This document shows positions 7,629 through 16,826 of a DNA stretch of 64,000 bases, one piece after another; positions within the stretch are counted from its first letter, which is position 1; each line of letters begins with the position of its first letter. The stretch lies in NCBI RefSeq assembly GCF_004843725.1, contig NZ_CP039451.1, positions 3,230,001-3,294,000 on the forward strand, in the 5' to 3' direction. Under the pieces are notes generated by a model. The model saw only the letters and a list, made by a program, of their open reading frames with translations. It was not told where the DNA came from and searched no databases. This DNA is from Psychroserpens sp. NJDZ02. Its GTDB lineage: Bacteria > Bacteroidota > Bacteroidia > Flavobacteriales > Flavobacteriaceae. A program made the position numbers and the translations under genes.

Positions 7629-10600
7629 ATGAAAGAAGGAATCGCAGGTAAAATTGCCAAAGTCTTTATGCAATCGAAGCTTACAGTGCTTTTGATGATT
7701 GTATTTATGGTGGTTGGCGTGTACAGTTCGTTTTTAATTCCGCGTGAAGAAGAACCGCAAATTGATGTGCCTATGGCAGACATTTTTGTGGGGTATCCAG
7801 GAGCAAGTCCTACGGAAGTGGAGTCGCGCGTGATTAAGCCTTTAGAGCAATTAATTTCGAATATTAAAGGTGTGGAGTATGTTTATTCTACATCCATGAA
7901 AGAGCAAGGAATGGTCATCGTACAGTTTTATGTTGGCGAAGATATAGAGCGTTCTTTCGTTAAATTATACAACGAAATTAACAAGCACATGGATCAAATG
8001 CCTGCTGGTGTCACGTTTCCGTTAGTAAAAACGCGTGCGATTGACGATGTGCCTATGTTGGGATTAACACTGTGGAGTGAAAATTATGACGATTACCAGT
8101 TAAACCAAATGGCTCAAGAATTGGAAGCCGAAATTAAGAAGATAAACGATGTGGCAATCACGCATAAAATTGGAGGTCGTGACCGTCAATTACGTGTGGT
8201 TTTAGATAAGGATAAATTAGCTGCAAGTGGCTTAGATTTCTTGTCTGTTTCGGAAATGATTAAAGCAAATAACAGTCAATTAAGTGCAGGTAGTTTTGAT
8301 AAAAGTGATACGGAGTTTTTGGTAAATACAGGTGCTTTTTTAGCTTCGGTTACTGATGTTGAAAATTTGGTGGTTGGCGTGCAACAAAATCAGCCTATTT
8401 ATTTAAAACAAGTGGCTACAATTATTGATGGACCAGAAGTGCCACAAAATTATGTGAGTTTAGGTTACGGAAAAGGAAGTGTGAAATCGGCGGATTATAA
8501 GTCAGAATATCCCGCGGTAACCATTTCGGTGGCAAAACGCAAAGGAGCAGATGCGATGAAAATTTCTGAGGTCATTATTGACAAAGTCGATCATTTACGT
8601 AGCACGTTAATTCCGGATGATGTACATGTTGAGGTTACCAGGAATTACGGTGAAACAGCGTCGCATAAAGTATCAGAATTACTATGGCACCTTATTGGGT
8701 CTATCTTTGCGGTAACGCTAGTGGTTATGTTAGCCATGGGATGGCGTGGAGGATTGGTGGTATTTTTATCGGTTCCCATTACATTTGCTTTGACATTATT
8801 GAGTTATTATATGATGGATTACACGCTAAACAGAATTACATTATTTGCATTAGTGTTTGTAACGGGAATTGTGGTCGACGACTCCATTATTATTGCAGAG
8901 AATATGCACAGGCATTTTAAAATGAAACGTTTACCGTTTAAAGAGGCTGCTTTGTATGCGATTAATGAAGTTGGTAATCCAACTATTTTAGCAACATTTA
9001 CCGTAATAGCGTCTGTTTTACCTATGGCTTTTGTGTCTGGATTAATGGGGCCATATATGGCGCCAATGCCAATAGGAGCGTCTATTGCCATGATACTATC
9101 CTTATTTGTAGCGTTAACAATCACTCCATATTTAGGATATATTTTTCTAAGAGAAAAAGATAAAAAAGGAGCAGAGGATAAACCAGAACAGCCTGTTGAA
9201 GACACGTATATTTATAAGATTTATAACAAGTTTGAACGCCCATTATTAGAAAGTAAATCAAAACGTTGGTTGTTTTTAGGGTTGACTTTTATAGTATTAA
9301 TGGCAACTATGGTCTTGTTTTTTACAAAATCGGTTGCTGTAAAAATGTTGCCATTTGATAACAAAAATGAATTCCAAGTGGTTATTGATATGCCTGAAGG
9401 CACAACATTAGAACGTACAGGCGTTGTCGCGCAAGAAGTGTCGCAATACTTGTCAACACGACCAGAAGTGGTTAATTATCAAAATTACGTTGGTACCTCT
9501 GCGCCAATTACGTTTAACGGATTGGTACGTCATTACGATTTACGTGGTGGATCTAATATGGCTGATATCCAAGTGAATTTAATTGATAAAGGCGAACGTG
9601 ATATTCAAAGTCACGGAATAGCTAAATTAATGCGTCCAGACATACAGAAGATAGCAGCAAAATATAATGCCAATATTAAATTGGTAGAAGTGCCACCAGG
9701 ACCTCCTGTATTATCAACGATTGTTGCAGAAGTTTATGGGCCTGATTATAACGAGCAAATTAAAATCGCCAATGGCGTTCAAAATATCTTAAAAAACACA
9801 GCTGATGTGGTAGATATTGATTGGATGGTAGAAGCGGATCAAACCGAATATCAATTTGATATAAACAAGGAAAAAGCCATGTTGTATGGTGTTGCTCCAC
9901 AGCAAATAGCGTACACCATGAATATGGCATTGTCTAACAGAGCCATCACGAATTTGTATGACGAAGATGCGGTGACTCAAGTTGGTTTGGTATTGGCTTT
10001 AGATGAAAAAGAGAAATCTACAATTACTGATATTTCGCAATTAAAAGTAAAATCGAAACAAGGGCATATGGTGCCTATTGCAGATTTGGTAACGATTACC
10101 GAAACGATAGCTGCAAAAAGTATACATCGTAAAAACCAAAAACGAGTGGTTTATGTAATGGCGGATATGGCTGGAGATTTAGAGAGTCCTGCGTATGCCA
10201 TTCTTGGAATGGAAGAAAAGTTAAAAGAGATTCCGTTACCACAAGGCTACGAGTTAAACGAGATGTATTTAGGTCAGCCAGATTTTGAAGATAATTATAC
10301 TGTAAAATGGGATGGCGAGTGGCAAATAACATTAGAGGTATTTAGAGATTTAGGGATTGCCTTTTTAGGCGCTATTATCTTAATATACATCTTAATTGTT
10401 GGTTGGTTTCAAAACTTTAAAGCGCCAATCGTTATGATGGTTGCTATACCATTATCGTTAATCGGAATTATTTTAGGACACTGGATTATGGGTGCGTTTT
10501 TTACAGCGACTTCTTTTATTGGGATGATTGCTTTAGCAGGAATTATGGTTCGGAATTCGGTATTACTGATTGACTTTATAAATATAAGAACTGCGGAAGG

Positions 10601-10823
10601 TGTGCCACTTAAACAAGCGTGTATTGAAGCGGGAGCAGTGCGTACAACTCCAATTTTATTAACCGCAGGGACAGTTGTTATTGGCGCATTTGTGATTTTG
10701 TTTGATCCTATTTTTCAAGGGTTAGCAATTTCGTTAATGGGAGGGACTATTGTGTCTACCGTATTGACGTTGTTGGTTGTGCCATTGGTTTATTATATGA
10801 TAGAGAAGAAGAATTATAAATAG
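7629..10823 (+). CDS. RND efflux pump, inner-membrane permease
   Basis: Proton-driven export pump of the AcrB/HAE type, 1064 residues, the usual length. An N-terminal transmembrane helix is followed by a large periplasmic porter loop, a six-helix block, a second periplasmic loop and a second helix block. The proton-relay signature is visible in the fourth helix as GIVVDDSIIIAEN, with the adjacent Asp pair seen in AcrB, and the matching C-terminal block has AGIMVRNSVLLIDFIN. It closes the tolC-adaptor-pump operon. No TetR-type repressor is adjacent, so the usual local regulator is missing. Substrate unknown; a heavy-metal pump is less likely because the motif is the paired Asp of the multidrug class. 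Confidence 0.93.
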   Translation: MKEGIAGKIAKVFMQSKLTVLLMIVFMVVGVYSSFLIPREEEPQIDVPMADIFVGYPGASPTEVESRVIKPLEQLISNIKGVEYVYSTSMKEQGMVIVQFYVGEDIERSFVKLYNEINKHMDQMPAGVTFPLVKTRAIDDVPMLGLTLWSENYDDYQLNQMAQELEAEIKKINDVAITHKIGGRDRQLRVVLDKDKLAASGLDFLSVSEMIKANNSQLSAGSFDKSDTEFLVNTGAFLASVTDVENLVVGVQQNQPIYLKQVATIIDGPEVPQNYVSLGYGKGSVKSADYKSEYPAVTISVAKRKGADAMKISEVIIDKVDHLRSTLIPDDVHVEVTRNYGETASHKVSELLWHLIGSIFAVTLVVMLAMGWRGGLVVFLSVPITFALTLLSYYMMDYTLNRITLFALVFVTGIVVDDSIIIAENMHRHFKMKRLPFKEAALYAINEVGNPTILATFTVIASVLPMAFVSGLMGPYMAPMPIGASIAMILSLFVALTITPYLGYIFLREKDKKGAEDKPEQPVEDTYIYKIYNKFERPLLESKSKRWLFLGLTFIVLMATMVLFFTKSVAVKMLPFDNKNEFQVVIDMPEGTTLERTGVVAQEVSQYLSTRPEVVNYQNYVGTSAPITFNGLVRHYDLRGGSNMADIQVNLIDKGERDIQSHGIAKLMRPDIQKIAAKYNANIKLVEVPPGPPVLSTIVAEVYGPDYNEQIKIANGVQNILKNTADVVDIDWMVEADQTEYQFDINKEKAMLYGVAPQQIAYTMNMALSNRAITNLYDEDAVTQVGLVLALDEKEKSTITDISQLKVKSKQGHMVPIADLVTITETIAAKSIHRKNQKRVVYVMADMAGDLESPAYAILGMEEKLKEIPLPQGYELNEMYLGQPDFEDNYTVKWDGEWQITLEVFRDLGIAFLGAIILIYILIVGWFQNFKAPIVMMVAIPLSLIGIILGHWIMGAFFTATSFIGMIALAGIMVRNSVLLIDFINIRTAEGVPLKQACIEAGAVRTTPILLTAGTVVIGAFVILFDPIFQGLAISLMGGTIVSTVLTLLVVPLVYYMIEKKNYK

Positions 10824-11860
10824 TGGGTAACTGTGTTGTGTATGATGAGATTCTGAAACAAGTTCAGAATGACGTGTGGTTTGTAGATAAGATTAGGTAA
10901 GAAGAGTTGTGAATAATGTAATTCTGAAACGCGTTCAGAATGACGTGAGGTTGGTAAATAATGTTGGGAAGCTTTGTTGTGTATGATGAGGTTCTGAAAC
11001 TAGTTTAGAATGACGTGTGGTTGTAAATGATGTTGGGTAACTGTGTTGTGTATGATGAGGTTCTGAAACGCGTTCAGCATGACGTGCGGTGGTAAATGGT
11101 GTTGGAAGCGGTGTTGTGTATGATGGGATTCTGAAACGAGTTCAGAATGACGTGTGGATGTAAATGATGTTGGGATTCTGTGTTGTGAATAATGTGATTC
11201 TGAAACGCGTTCAGAATGACGTGTGGTTGGTAAATGATGTTGGAAGCGGTGTTGTGTATGATGGGATTCTGAAACGAGTTCAGAATGACGTGTGGATGTA
11301 AATGATGTTGGGATTCTGTGTTGTGTATGATGAGATTCTGAAACAAGTTCAGAATGACGTACGGTTTGTAGATAAGATTAGGTAAGAAGAGTTGTGTATG
11401 ATGAGATTCTGAAACAAGTTCAGAATGACGTGTGGTTGGTAAATGATATTGGGGAACTATGTTGTGTATGATGAGATTCTGAAACAAGTTCAGAATGACG
11501 TGCGGTTTGTAGATAAGATTAGGTGAGAAGAGTTGTGAATAATGTGATTCTGAAACAAGTTCAGAATGACGTGTGATTGGTCAATGATGTTGGGAAGCGG
11601 TGTTGTGTATGATGGGATTCTGAAACGAGTTCAGAATGACGTGTGGATGTAAATGATGTTGGGATTCTGTGTTGTGAATAATGTGATTCTGAAACGCGTT
11701 CAGAATGACGTGTGGTGGTAAATGATGTTGGGTAACTGTGTTCTAAATAATGTGATTCTGAAACAAGTTCAGAATGACGTACGGTTTGTAGATAAGATTA
11801 GGTAAGAAGAGTTGTGAATAATGTGATTCTGAAACAAGTTTAGAATTGCGTGAATATTAA
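10824..11860 (+). repeat. Tandem array of ~15 palindrome-bearing ~70 bp units
   Basis: About 15 copies of a unit built on the palindrome TTCTGAAACRMGTTCAGAA followed by TGACGTG begin near 10851, 10922, 10992, 11061, 11129, 11198, 11267, 11336, 11407, 11477, 11548, 11619, 11687, 11756 and 11826, so the period is 68-71 bp. The spacers fall into at least three recurring kinds (one with GTAGATAAGATTAGG, one with GATGTTGGAAGCGG, one with GATGTTGGGATTCTG), and the last two alternate in pairs, which suggests higher-order duplication. The core palindrome is the sort dispersed singly in flavobacterial intergenic regions. No gene is supported here. Confidence 0.9.
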
Positions 11861-11886
11861 GTTTTAAATTTTAAAAAATAATAAAA

Positions 11887-12096
11887 ATGTTGAATACATA
11901 TTTTAGAGTAATTGTTGGTGTAATGGTATTGTTAAGTGTGGTGCTTTCGGTTTATGTTAGTCCAAAATGGATGTGGTTTACAGTATTTATAGGTGTAAAC
12001 TTAATACAGTCTGCATTTACAAAATGGTGTTTATTAGAAACAATATTAGTAAAGTTAGGTGTGAGGAAAGAGGGCGCAGGTTGTAGCGTTAAATAA
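11887..12096 (+). CDS. DUF2892 small membrane protein (YgaP transmembrane-like)
   Basis: A 69-residue protein with two hydrophobic spans (residues 5-25 and 29-50), the pattern VSPKWMWFTVFIGVNLIQSAFT and a cysteine in KWCLLETIL, as in DUF2892 proteins. Related domains anchor rhodanese proteins such as YgaP and are commonly found with sulfur-transfer genes. The following two genes are YeeE/YedE transporters on the same strand, 82 bases on, which supports a sulfur-compound role. The terminal Cys in GAGCSVK might take part in sulfane-sulfur chemistry; this is speculation. Confidence 0.75.
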   Translation: MLNTYFRVIVGVMVLLSVVLSVYVSPKWMWFTVFIGVNLIQSAFTKWCLLETILVKLGVRKEGAGCSVK

Positions 12097-12156
12097 CATT
12101 CGTTTTATTCCTATAAAATTGGTGTTGTAAAAGTCCATAAATTGATTTGTAGCATG

Positions 12157-12164
12157 TATTTTTG
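12157..12164 (+). promoter_or_regulatory. -7 element (TATTTTTG) ahead of the YeeE/YedE pair
   Basis: A full TAnnTTTG match 14 bases upstream of the ATG at 12179, so the two transporter genes probably have their own promoter rather than depending only on the DUF2892 gene. A -33 TTG at ideal spacing is not obvious. Confidence 0.45.
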
Positions 12165-12178
12165 CGCAAATTTAATTT

Positions 12179-12733
12179 ATGGATTTTTTATTTGAACCTT
12201 GGCATTGGTTTGTTTCAGGATTTTTAATAGCCTGTACAATGCTATTCTTATTATTAATGGGGAAAAAGTTTGGTATGTCATCAAACTTAAGAACTTTTTG
12301 TGCTGCTTGTGGTGCCGGAAAAGTCAATTCGTTTTTTAAATTTGATTGGAAATCGGATGTGTGGAATGTATTAGTCGTGATAGGAGCAATGCTTGGTGGG
12401 TTTATAGCATCACATTATTTGTCATCTGCAGATATGCCTGCTATTAGTGATGCTACAAAAGCATCGTTGTCTAGTATAAATATTTCGACTGAAAACCAAT
12501 ACTTACCTGTCGAGTTATTTTCTATTTCCGCTTTAAGCGATATAAAAACCATTATAATTTTAGTTGTTGGTGGTATTTTAGTTGGTTTTGGCGCACGATA
12601 TGCTGGCGGTTGTACTTCGGGTCACGCCATTTCTGGTTTAAGTAATTTACAACTTCCGTCTTTAATTGCTGTTATTGGCTTTTTTATTGGTGGATTGGTT
12701 ATGGTTCATTTATTATTCCCTTTAATTTTTTAA
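12179..12733 (+). CDS. YeeE/YedE-family sulfur-compound transporter, first half
   Basis: 184-residue polytopic membrane protein. The YeeE/YedE signature with its conserved cysteine and glycine motif is visible as ARYAGGCTSGHAISGLS (about residues 140-156); a second Cys pair is in TFCAACGAGK. Characterised relatives such as TsuA import thiosulfate through these cysteines. In Bacteroidota the transporter is usually split into two short proteins, and the second half follows one base after the stop here. Likely role: uptake or export of thiosulfate or a similar sulfane-sulfur compound. Substrate inferred. Confidence 0.85.
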   Translation: MDFLFEPWHWFVSGFLIACTMLFLLLMGKKFGMSSNLRTFCAACGAGKVNSFFKFDWKSDVWNVLVVIGAMLGGFIASHYLSSADMPAISDATKASLSSINISTENQYLPVELFSISALSDIKTIIILVVGGILVGFGARYAGGCTSGHAISGLSNLQLPSLIAVIGFFIGGLVMVHLLFPLIF

Positions 12734-12734
12734 T

Positions 12735-13148
12735 ATGAAAAAACTACTCTTTATTTTTATAGGACTTTGTTTTGGGATTATCATGTATAAATCGGAGGCA
12801 TCATCATGGTTTCGAATTTATGAAATGTTCCGTTTTGAAGCGTTTCACATGTATGGTATTATAGGTACCGCTTTAGCGTTTGGTATTTTGTTTGTTCAAA
12901 TTATAAAAAGGTATAAGGTCAAATCGTTTGATGGTCATCCAATTATAATTGCACCAAAGGAAAAATCGTTTTCTAGATACTTACTTGGAGGTATTATTTT
13001 TGGGCTTGGTTGGGCTTTAGTTGGTGCATGTCCAGGACCAATATTTGTACTTATTGGTGCGGGTTATCTACCTGTTATTATTGTGTTTTTATCTGCAGCC
13101 TTAGGGACCTTTTTATATGGTGTTTTAAAGGATAAATTACCTCATTAA
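12735..13148 (+). CDS. YeeE/YedE-family sulfur-compound transporter, second half (DUF6691-like)
   Basis: 137-residue membrane protein starting one base after the stop of the first half, so the pair is translationally tight. The conserved cysteine motif reads GWALVGACPGPIFVLIGAG (about residues 92-110), the counterpart of the GGCTSGH motif in the other half. Four hydrophobic spans are visible. Together the two proteins would make one transporter equivalent to the fused thiosulfate carriers. Its 3' end overlaps by four bases the convergent remains of a PepSY gene. Confidence 0.85.
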   Translation: MKKLLFIFIGLCFGIIMYKSEASSWFRIYEMFRFEAFHMYGIIGTALAFGILFVQIIKRYKVKSFDGHPIIIAPKEKSFSRYLLGGIIFGLGWALVGACPGPIFVLIGAGYLPVIIVFLSAALGTFLYGVLKDKLPH

Positions 13149-13926
13149 TTGGTGTCTTGCTTTTTTTTATAATGCCTTCCATACCATAATAAAGTACCTG
13201 TTACAGAAAGGCTTGCGGTTAATAAGCTGCTTATAAAAGCGATTATTTTACCAATAATACCACCAATGGCTCCGATGTGTATATCATAATTCATTCGGAT
13301 TAATTTATCAGCAAATTTGGCGTTTTTGTACTTGCCGTAAATACTAGGTGTTTCAATTTCTTGAAGTGTGTTTTGATCGAAAAAACGAAAATCAGCATCA
13401 TAATGTAAGCCTTTACTATTTCCGACTTCCACGTAGATACTTGTTGTGTCAGATTCAGGGTAATGTAATTCGAAACTGTCTGCTTCTGGATTTTCTTTTT
13501 TTAACAAAGGAATCAATCTATCTATTGGCAGTATAGCGCTAGTATTGGTTTGTAAAGCACTTTTATTCTCAGGAATGTTAAAAAACACCGATTTTTCTCC
13601 ACCTGTAGACTTATATGTAATGTACATTAACCAATTATAAGACATTAAAGAACCTGTAAAGGCAATAATTAAAGCTAAAGAGCAGATATAGAAACCAATA
13701 ACGGTGTGTAAATCGAAGTTTTTACGTTTCCAAAGGGTTGTTTTTTCCAGTCAAACGTTATGCGTTGTTTTAGATTTTTACGTTTTTTGGGAAGCCATAA
13801 AATAAAGCCAGAAATTATAATTATAATAAACAGTAAAATAGAAACGCCAACAACTTGCTCTCCAATAGATTTAGGTAACCATAAACGCATGTGACCTTTT
13901 AAGATAAAAGCAAAAAAAACAGTCAT
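13145..13926 (-). pseudogene. PepSY-associated transmembrane protein, frameshifted and 5'-deleted
   Basis: Two overlapping frames together encode the C-terminal part of a PepSY-TM protein, the kind usually found downstream of TonB-dependent siderophore receptors. The first frame holds a membrane helix (GEQVVGVSILLFIIIII) and the basic segment after it; the second continues with NFDLHTVIGFYICSLALII and the remaining domain to 13145. The switch lies at a run of six T at 13741-13746 (A on the coding strand), where one lost base explains the shift. The N-terminal half is absent and the reading runs straight into remains of a TonB receptor, so a deletion fused the two genes. Non-functional. Confidence 0.8.
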
Positions 13927-14785
13927 GTGATTATCAACTTGGATAATAGCGCCAGAATTCTAGTCTCTAAATAATCAACACCAACTAATAATTTGTTTTG
14001 TAATGTTCCAATTTTAAAGTCTCCAGTAAAGTTTTGTTGTAAGTTGAAAGTCTTTGTTTTAGCATCAGTATCTTGTACAAAGATATCAAAATAGGGATTA
14101 GCCACAGGAGCAGTAGGATGTGACCAATCGGCAGAATTCCATAAATACGTATAATATCCATTAGATTTGGCAATACCACCGGCTAATATGGATTGAGAAG
14201 ACCAATTATCTGAAATTTTATAAGCAATTTTGCCTCAATAATTTTGTATTAAATTCTCTATACTAACAGCGTTACTTGTTAACGATTTATCATAAGTATA
14301 GTTCAATTAGTCTAGCGTATTAAAAGCTAAAGGGGCAGACCTATTTAAGAATAAAAAAGGTTGATTGGTCTGCTCGTTTGAAGAAGCTTCATAAGCAAAG
14401 TTGACTGTTAAATTATTGTTTGCTTTATACGAGATAGACGGTGCAATAAAAACAGATTTTTTAAAACCAGCATCTTGAAAACTATCTTCTCCTTGATATC
14501 CTGTGTTTAAACGCAATGACAATTTTTTAAAATCTTTATCTGTCACATTGACGTCTGCATTAAATTGCGTAAATCCATAAGACCCGCCAGTTAAAGCAAT
14601 AGCGCCTCCTGTGCCTTGATATGGTTTTTTAGTCACTATATTAATCAGGCCACCATAAGAGCTGACTGTGCTTCCAAATAGAGTAGCAGAAGGCCCTTTG
14701 ATAACTTCGACACGCTCGACATTAGAAGCGTTTATGAAACCGTTTGTAATACCAGGAACGCCATTTATCGTCCATAAATTGAAAG
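13927..14785 (-). pseudogene. TonB-dependent siderophore receptor remnant
   Basis: Minus-strand reading from about 14785 gives part of a plug domain (NASNVERVEVIKGPSATLFG, then GGLINIVTKKP) and the start of the beta-barrel (FTQFNADVNVTDKDFKKLS). The same frame continues to about 13925 but contains two stop codons, one after FNTLD (near 14306) and one after NLIQNY (near 14236). Both the signal-peptide/plug start and most of the barrel are missing. The upstream break at about 14785 coincides with the beginning of the cassette region, and the other end is fused to the PepSY remnant. A lost iron-siderophore uptake locus. Confidence 0.85.
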
Positions 14786-14956
14786 TCCTAACTTTTAGTT
14801 ACTAGTCTTCTTAATAAAAAAAATACGTAGTTCTACGTATTGTAAGACTACTTTATAAGTTGTAGTTTAGCTTTTTAAAACCGAAATCAGGAACAAAACT
14901 TCCTCATATCCCGTAATATTTAGGGGATATGTGGAACAAAAGTCACCATATAACTA
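14786..14956. other. Left boundary of the cassette array, non-coding
   Basis: No gene is visible. The stretch contains a near-perfect inverted repeat AATACGTAG-TT-CTACGTATT at 14822-14841, which could be a regulator or recombinase site, and a small hairpin around ATCCCGTAATATTTAGGGGAT. The last bases, CATATAACTA, resemble the 3' part of the attC-like repeats further right, so this may be a decayed attC or an attI-like primary site. Confidence 0.4.
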
Positions 14957-14963
14957 GTTGTGC
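14941..14963 (+). repeat. 3' half of an attC-like (or attI-like) site opening the array
   Basis: The sequence CATATAAC...GTTGTGC matches the right end of the type I attC-like repeats (CATATAC...GTTRNGC). R' is GTTGTGC at 14957-14963. The first ten bases of the following cassette, GTTGTGCAAC, are complementary to the end of that cassette (GTTGCACAAC at 15539-15548). The left half of the site is not recognisable. Confidence 0.5.
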
Positions 14964-15069
14964 AACATTTGGCTAAAAAACGAAAATCACCTCTAAATTG
15001 AACATAAGGACACGAAATATTGGATTGGAAAAACGAAACGAAAACGGACTTTTCAATGAATCACAATTG

Positions 15070-15534
15070 TTGCGGAGACTGACATTTATCTTAATATTTT
15101 CGATTTCACTAATTTCTTGTAAAAATGTAAAAACCGAATCGAGCTGCGAATTTGATTTCTTTGAGAACTCTAGTGGAATGAAATTCCCAGAAAGTGTTGA
15201 AATAATTGATTGTGAAGATGACCTTGAAGGACTAATATGGCTTCACTTAAGATTTGACAAAAAATCTGCATCTGAATTCATTGCGCAAAACGGAATGCAC
15301 CAATATTCTAATAAAATAGAAAACGAACTTTTTAAATTATCTGGTTCAGAAGATGACCAACTAATTGAAAGCGTGTCAACCTATATAAATGAAAATGTTG
15401 AACCGATTAACAAAAATCAAAATACATATTTAAAGACTGTTCAAACGGAACATCAATTTGTTATTTATATTATTAATAAAGATAGCGGATATTTCTGGGG
15501 ACAAATAGGATATCCCGATTGGAGCGGAGATTAA
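15070..15534 (+). CDS. Cassette 1: lipoprotein of unknown function
   Basis: About 154 residues if a TTG at 15070 is used; the frame is open back to 14998, but 15070 gives a compact lipoprotein signal MRRLTFILIFSISLISC with lipobox LISC, so this start is preferred (no in-frame ATG is available). The mature part is acidic and soluble, with no family I recognise. It is the only gene of its cassette: the stop is five bases before the R'' region of attC 1. Expression would depend on an upstream promoter I cannot see. Function unknown. Confidence 0.6.
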   Translation: MRRLTFILIFSISLISCKNVKTESSCEFDFFENSSGMKFPESVEIIDCEDDLEGLIWLHLRFDKKSASEFIAQNGMHQYSNKIENELFKLSGSEDDQLIESVSTYINENVEPINKNQNTYLKTVQTEHQFVIYIINKDSGYFWGQIGYPDWSGD

Positions 15535-15541
15535 AAACGTT

Positions 15542-15672
15542 GCACAACACCGTATATAATTAATGGCTGGTTTTAGCTTGCTTACGAAAATCTTTACAGA
15601 TTTTCTATTCCGTTTTTATTTGCTAAATTAGGTGCTGAAACACGCCACTAATCATATACAAACACGTTGTGC
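15542..15672 (+). repeat. attC-like site 1 (type I)
   Basis: R'' GCACAAC at 15542-15548 and R' GTTGTGC at 15666-15672 are inverted partners 131 bp end to end. Outer arms ACCGTATATAATTAATGGC and GCCACTAATCATATAC pair imperfectly, and an inner hairpin GAAAATC/GATTTTC (15586-15605) is perfect. This size and inverted design match integron attC sites that recombine as folded single strands. Confidence 0.8.
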
Positions 15673-15696
15673 GTCAGCTTTGAAAAACACCAGAGA

Positions 15697-16632
15697 ATGA
15701 GATTTAAACTTGGAATTTTAGCATTATTATTTTCATTTAATTGCTTTGCTCATAAGGACAAAGTAATTGGAAAAACATATGGCAATGTGAAAATCTATAT
15801 GAAAACAGGATTTGATTATGCTGATATTGAAAAAATTAAAATAGTTGGTCAATTATCGGAAAAGCTATCAGACCGATTACACTATAAAGACACAATATTT
15901 ATTGAATATGTTCAAGATTATACTGACAATTATACTGATGACCTTTATATTTTAGAATACAATAATTCAAATTATAAAATAGCTACTGGAATAAAATCTG
16001 AATATACAATTGAATCGAACAATAATGGATTATCTGTCAGAATTTATGCTGACCGAATTAATATTGTCGACGTTTTAAAATTTGTCGAATTTTCAATAAT
16101 TAATAAAGAAAAAACAAATTCGTTTTTGACTAAAAAATCTATTGGATTTAATGTTTATGAAGACCAAGAATTACTTGAACCATTAATCTCAATTGCAACA
16201 AACGATAAAATAATTAAACAAATTATCTCATCCAAATCGGAAATAATAGATAACATAATTACGAATAAAATTTTAGTAAATAGTCAAGAACCTTATGGAA
16301 TGGAAATCTATTGGCAGAATGATAAATTCATATTTGAATACAACCATATCCAGAAAAACAAACAAGAATTTGTCTTTGAGATAAAAGACTATTACTACCA
16401 TTTGTATGTGAATGTGAATGATGTTTTAATTTTCGTTGACAAAAATTCATTCTACTTTTTGGATGGAATTGATGATAAGCCGAAAAAGCTCATTAATATT
16501 GATATTGGTGGTTATGCACCAATTAGAACAATGGATTTTGGAGATAAGATATTATTTCAAAGTTACAGAAATCAGAGTAATATAAATATTTTCGTAAAAG
16601 AAACGAATAAAGTCATATCGGAATTTGAGTAA
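15697..16632 (+). CDS. Cassette 2: secreted protein of unknown function
   Basis: 311 residues from the ATG at 15697, which directly begins a signal peptide (MRFKLGILALLFSFNCFA, cleavage after CFA). An upstream in-frame TTG lies within the attC R' box and is not a likely start. The mature protein is rich in Asn, Ile, Lys and Asp with no motif I recognise. It is the sole gene of the cassette between attC 1 and attC 2, and its codon use is strongly AT-biased like its cassette neighbours. Probably periplasmic or surface-exposed; function unknown. Confidence 0.7.
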   Translation: MRFKLGILALLFSFNCFAHKDKVIGKTYGNVKIYMKTGFDYADIEKIKIVGQLSEKLSDRLHYKDTIFIEYVQDYTDNYTDDLYILEYNNSNYKIATGIKSEYTIESNNNGLSVRIYADRINIVDVLKFVEFSIINKEKTNSFLTKKSIGFNVYEDQELLEPLISIATNDKIIKQIISSKSEIIDNIITNKILVNSQEPYGMEIYWQNDKFIFEYNHIQKNKQEFVFEIKDYYYHLYVNVNDVLIFVDKNSFYFLDGIDDKPKKLINIDIGGYAPIRTMDFGDKILFQSYRNQSNINIFVKETNKVISEFE

Positions 16633-16646
16633 CGAAACAGCCGAAC

Positions 16647-16780
16647 GCACAACACCGTATATAATTTATTGCTGGCTTCTCGCCTACTTACGAAAGTCCT
16701 CGCGGACTTTCTTGGTTGGTAATTATTTACTAAATTAGTTACTTGAAACACGCAACAAACCATATACAACAACGTTATGC
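16647..16780 (+). repeat. attC-like site 2 (type I)
   Basis: R'' GCACAAC (16647-16653) and R' GTTATGC (16774-16780), 134 bp. The inner hairpin GAAAGTCC-TCGC-GGACTTTC (16692-16711) is perfect. The outer arms GTATATAATTTATTGC and GCAACAAACCATATAC pair with few mismatches. Confidence 0.8.
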
Positions 16781-16826
16781 CCAATTATGACTCGTCCTGA
16801 AATAAGGCTACATAATTTTAAACATT

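Noticed and set aside
11074..11487. Minus-strand open frame of 137 codons with repeated VILNLFQNLIIHN-like peptides
   Set aside because: It is a translation of the tandem palindromic repeat; such phantom proteins arise from this repeat in many genomes and there is no start, length or domain logic.
10824..11860. Tandem repeat as a CRISPR array
   Set aside because: Period is constant near 70 bp, spacers are themselves repeated in a few classes, the repeats are dispersed-type palindromes, and there are no cas genes.
13985..14179. Hydrophobic minus-strand frame between the receptor remains
   Set aside because: It is an out-of-frame reading of the TonB receptor pseudogene, whose true frame is identifiable on both sides.
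14786..14963. attI site and integron integrase at the left edge
   Set aside because: No IntI-like frame exists in the window, and the left half of the site shows no recognisable attI features; only an attC-like right half can be supported.
15667..15696. TTG start for the cassette 2 protein
   Set aside because: It falls in the R' box, and the ATG at 15697 gives a normal signal peptide.
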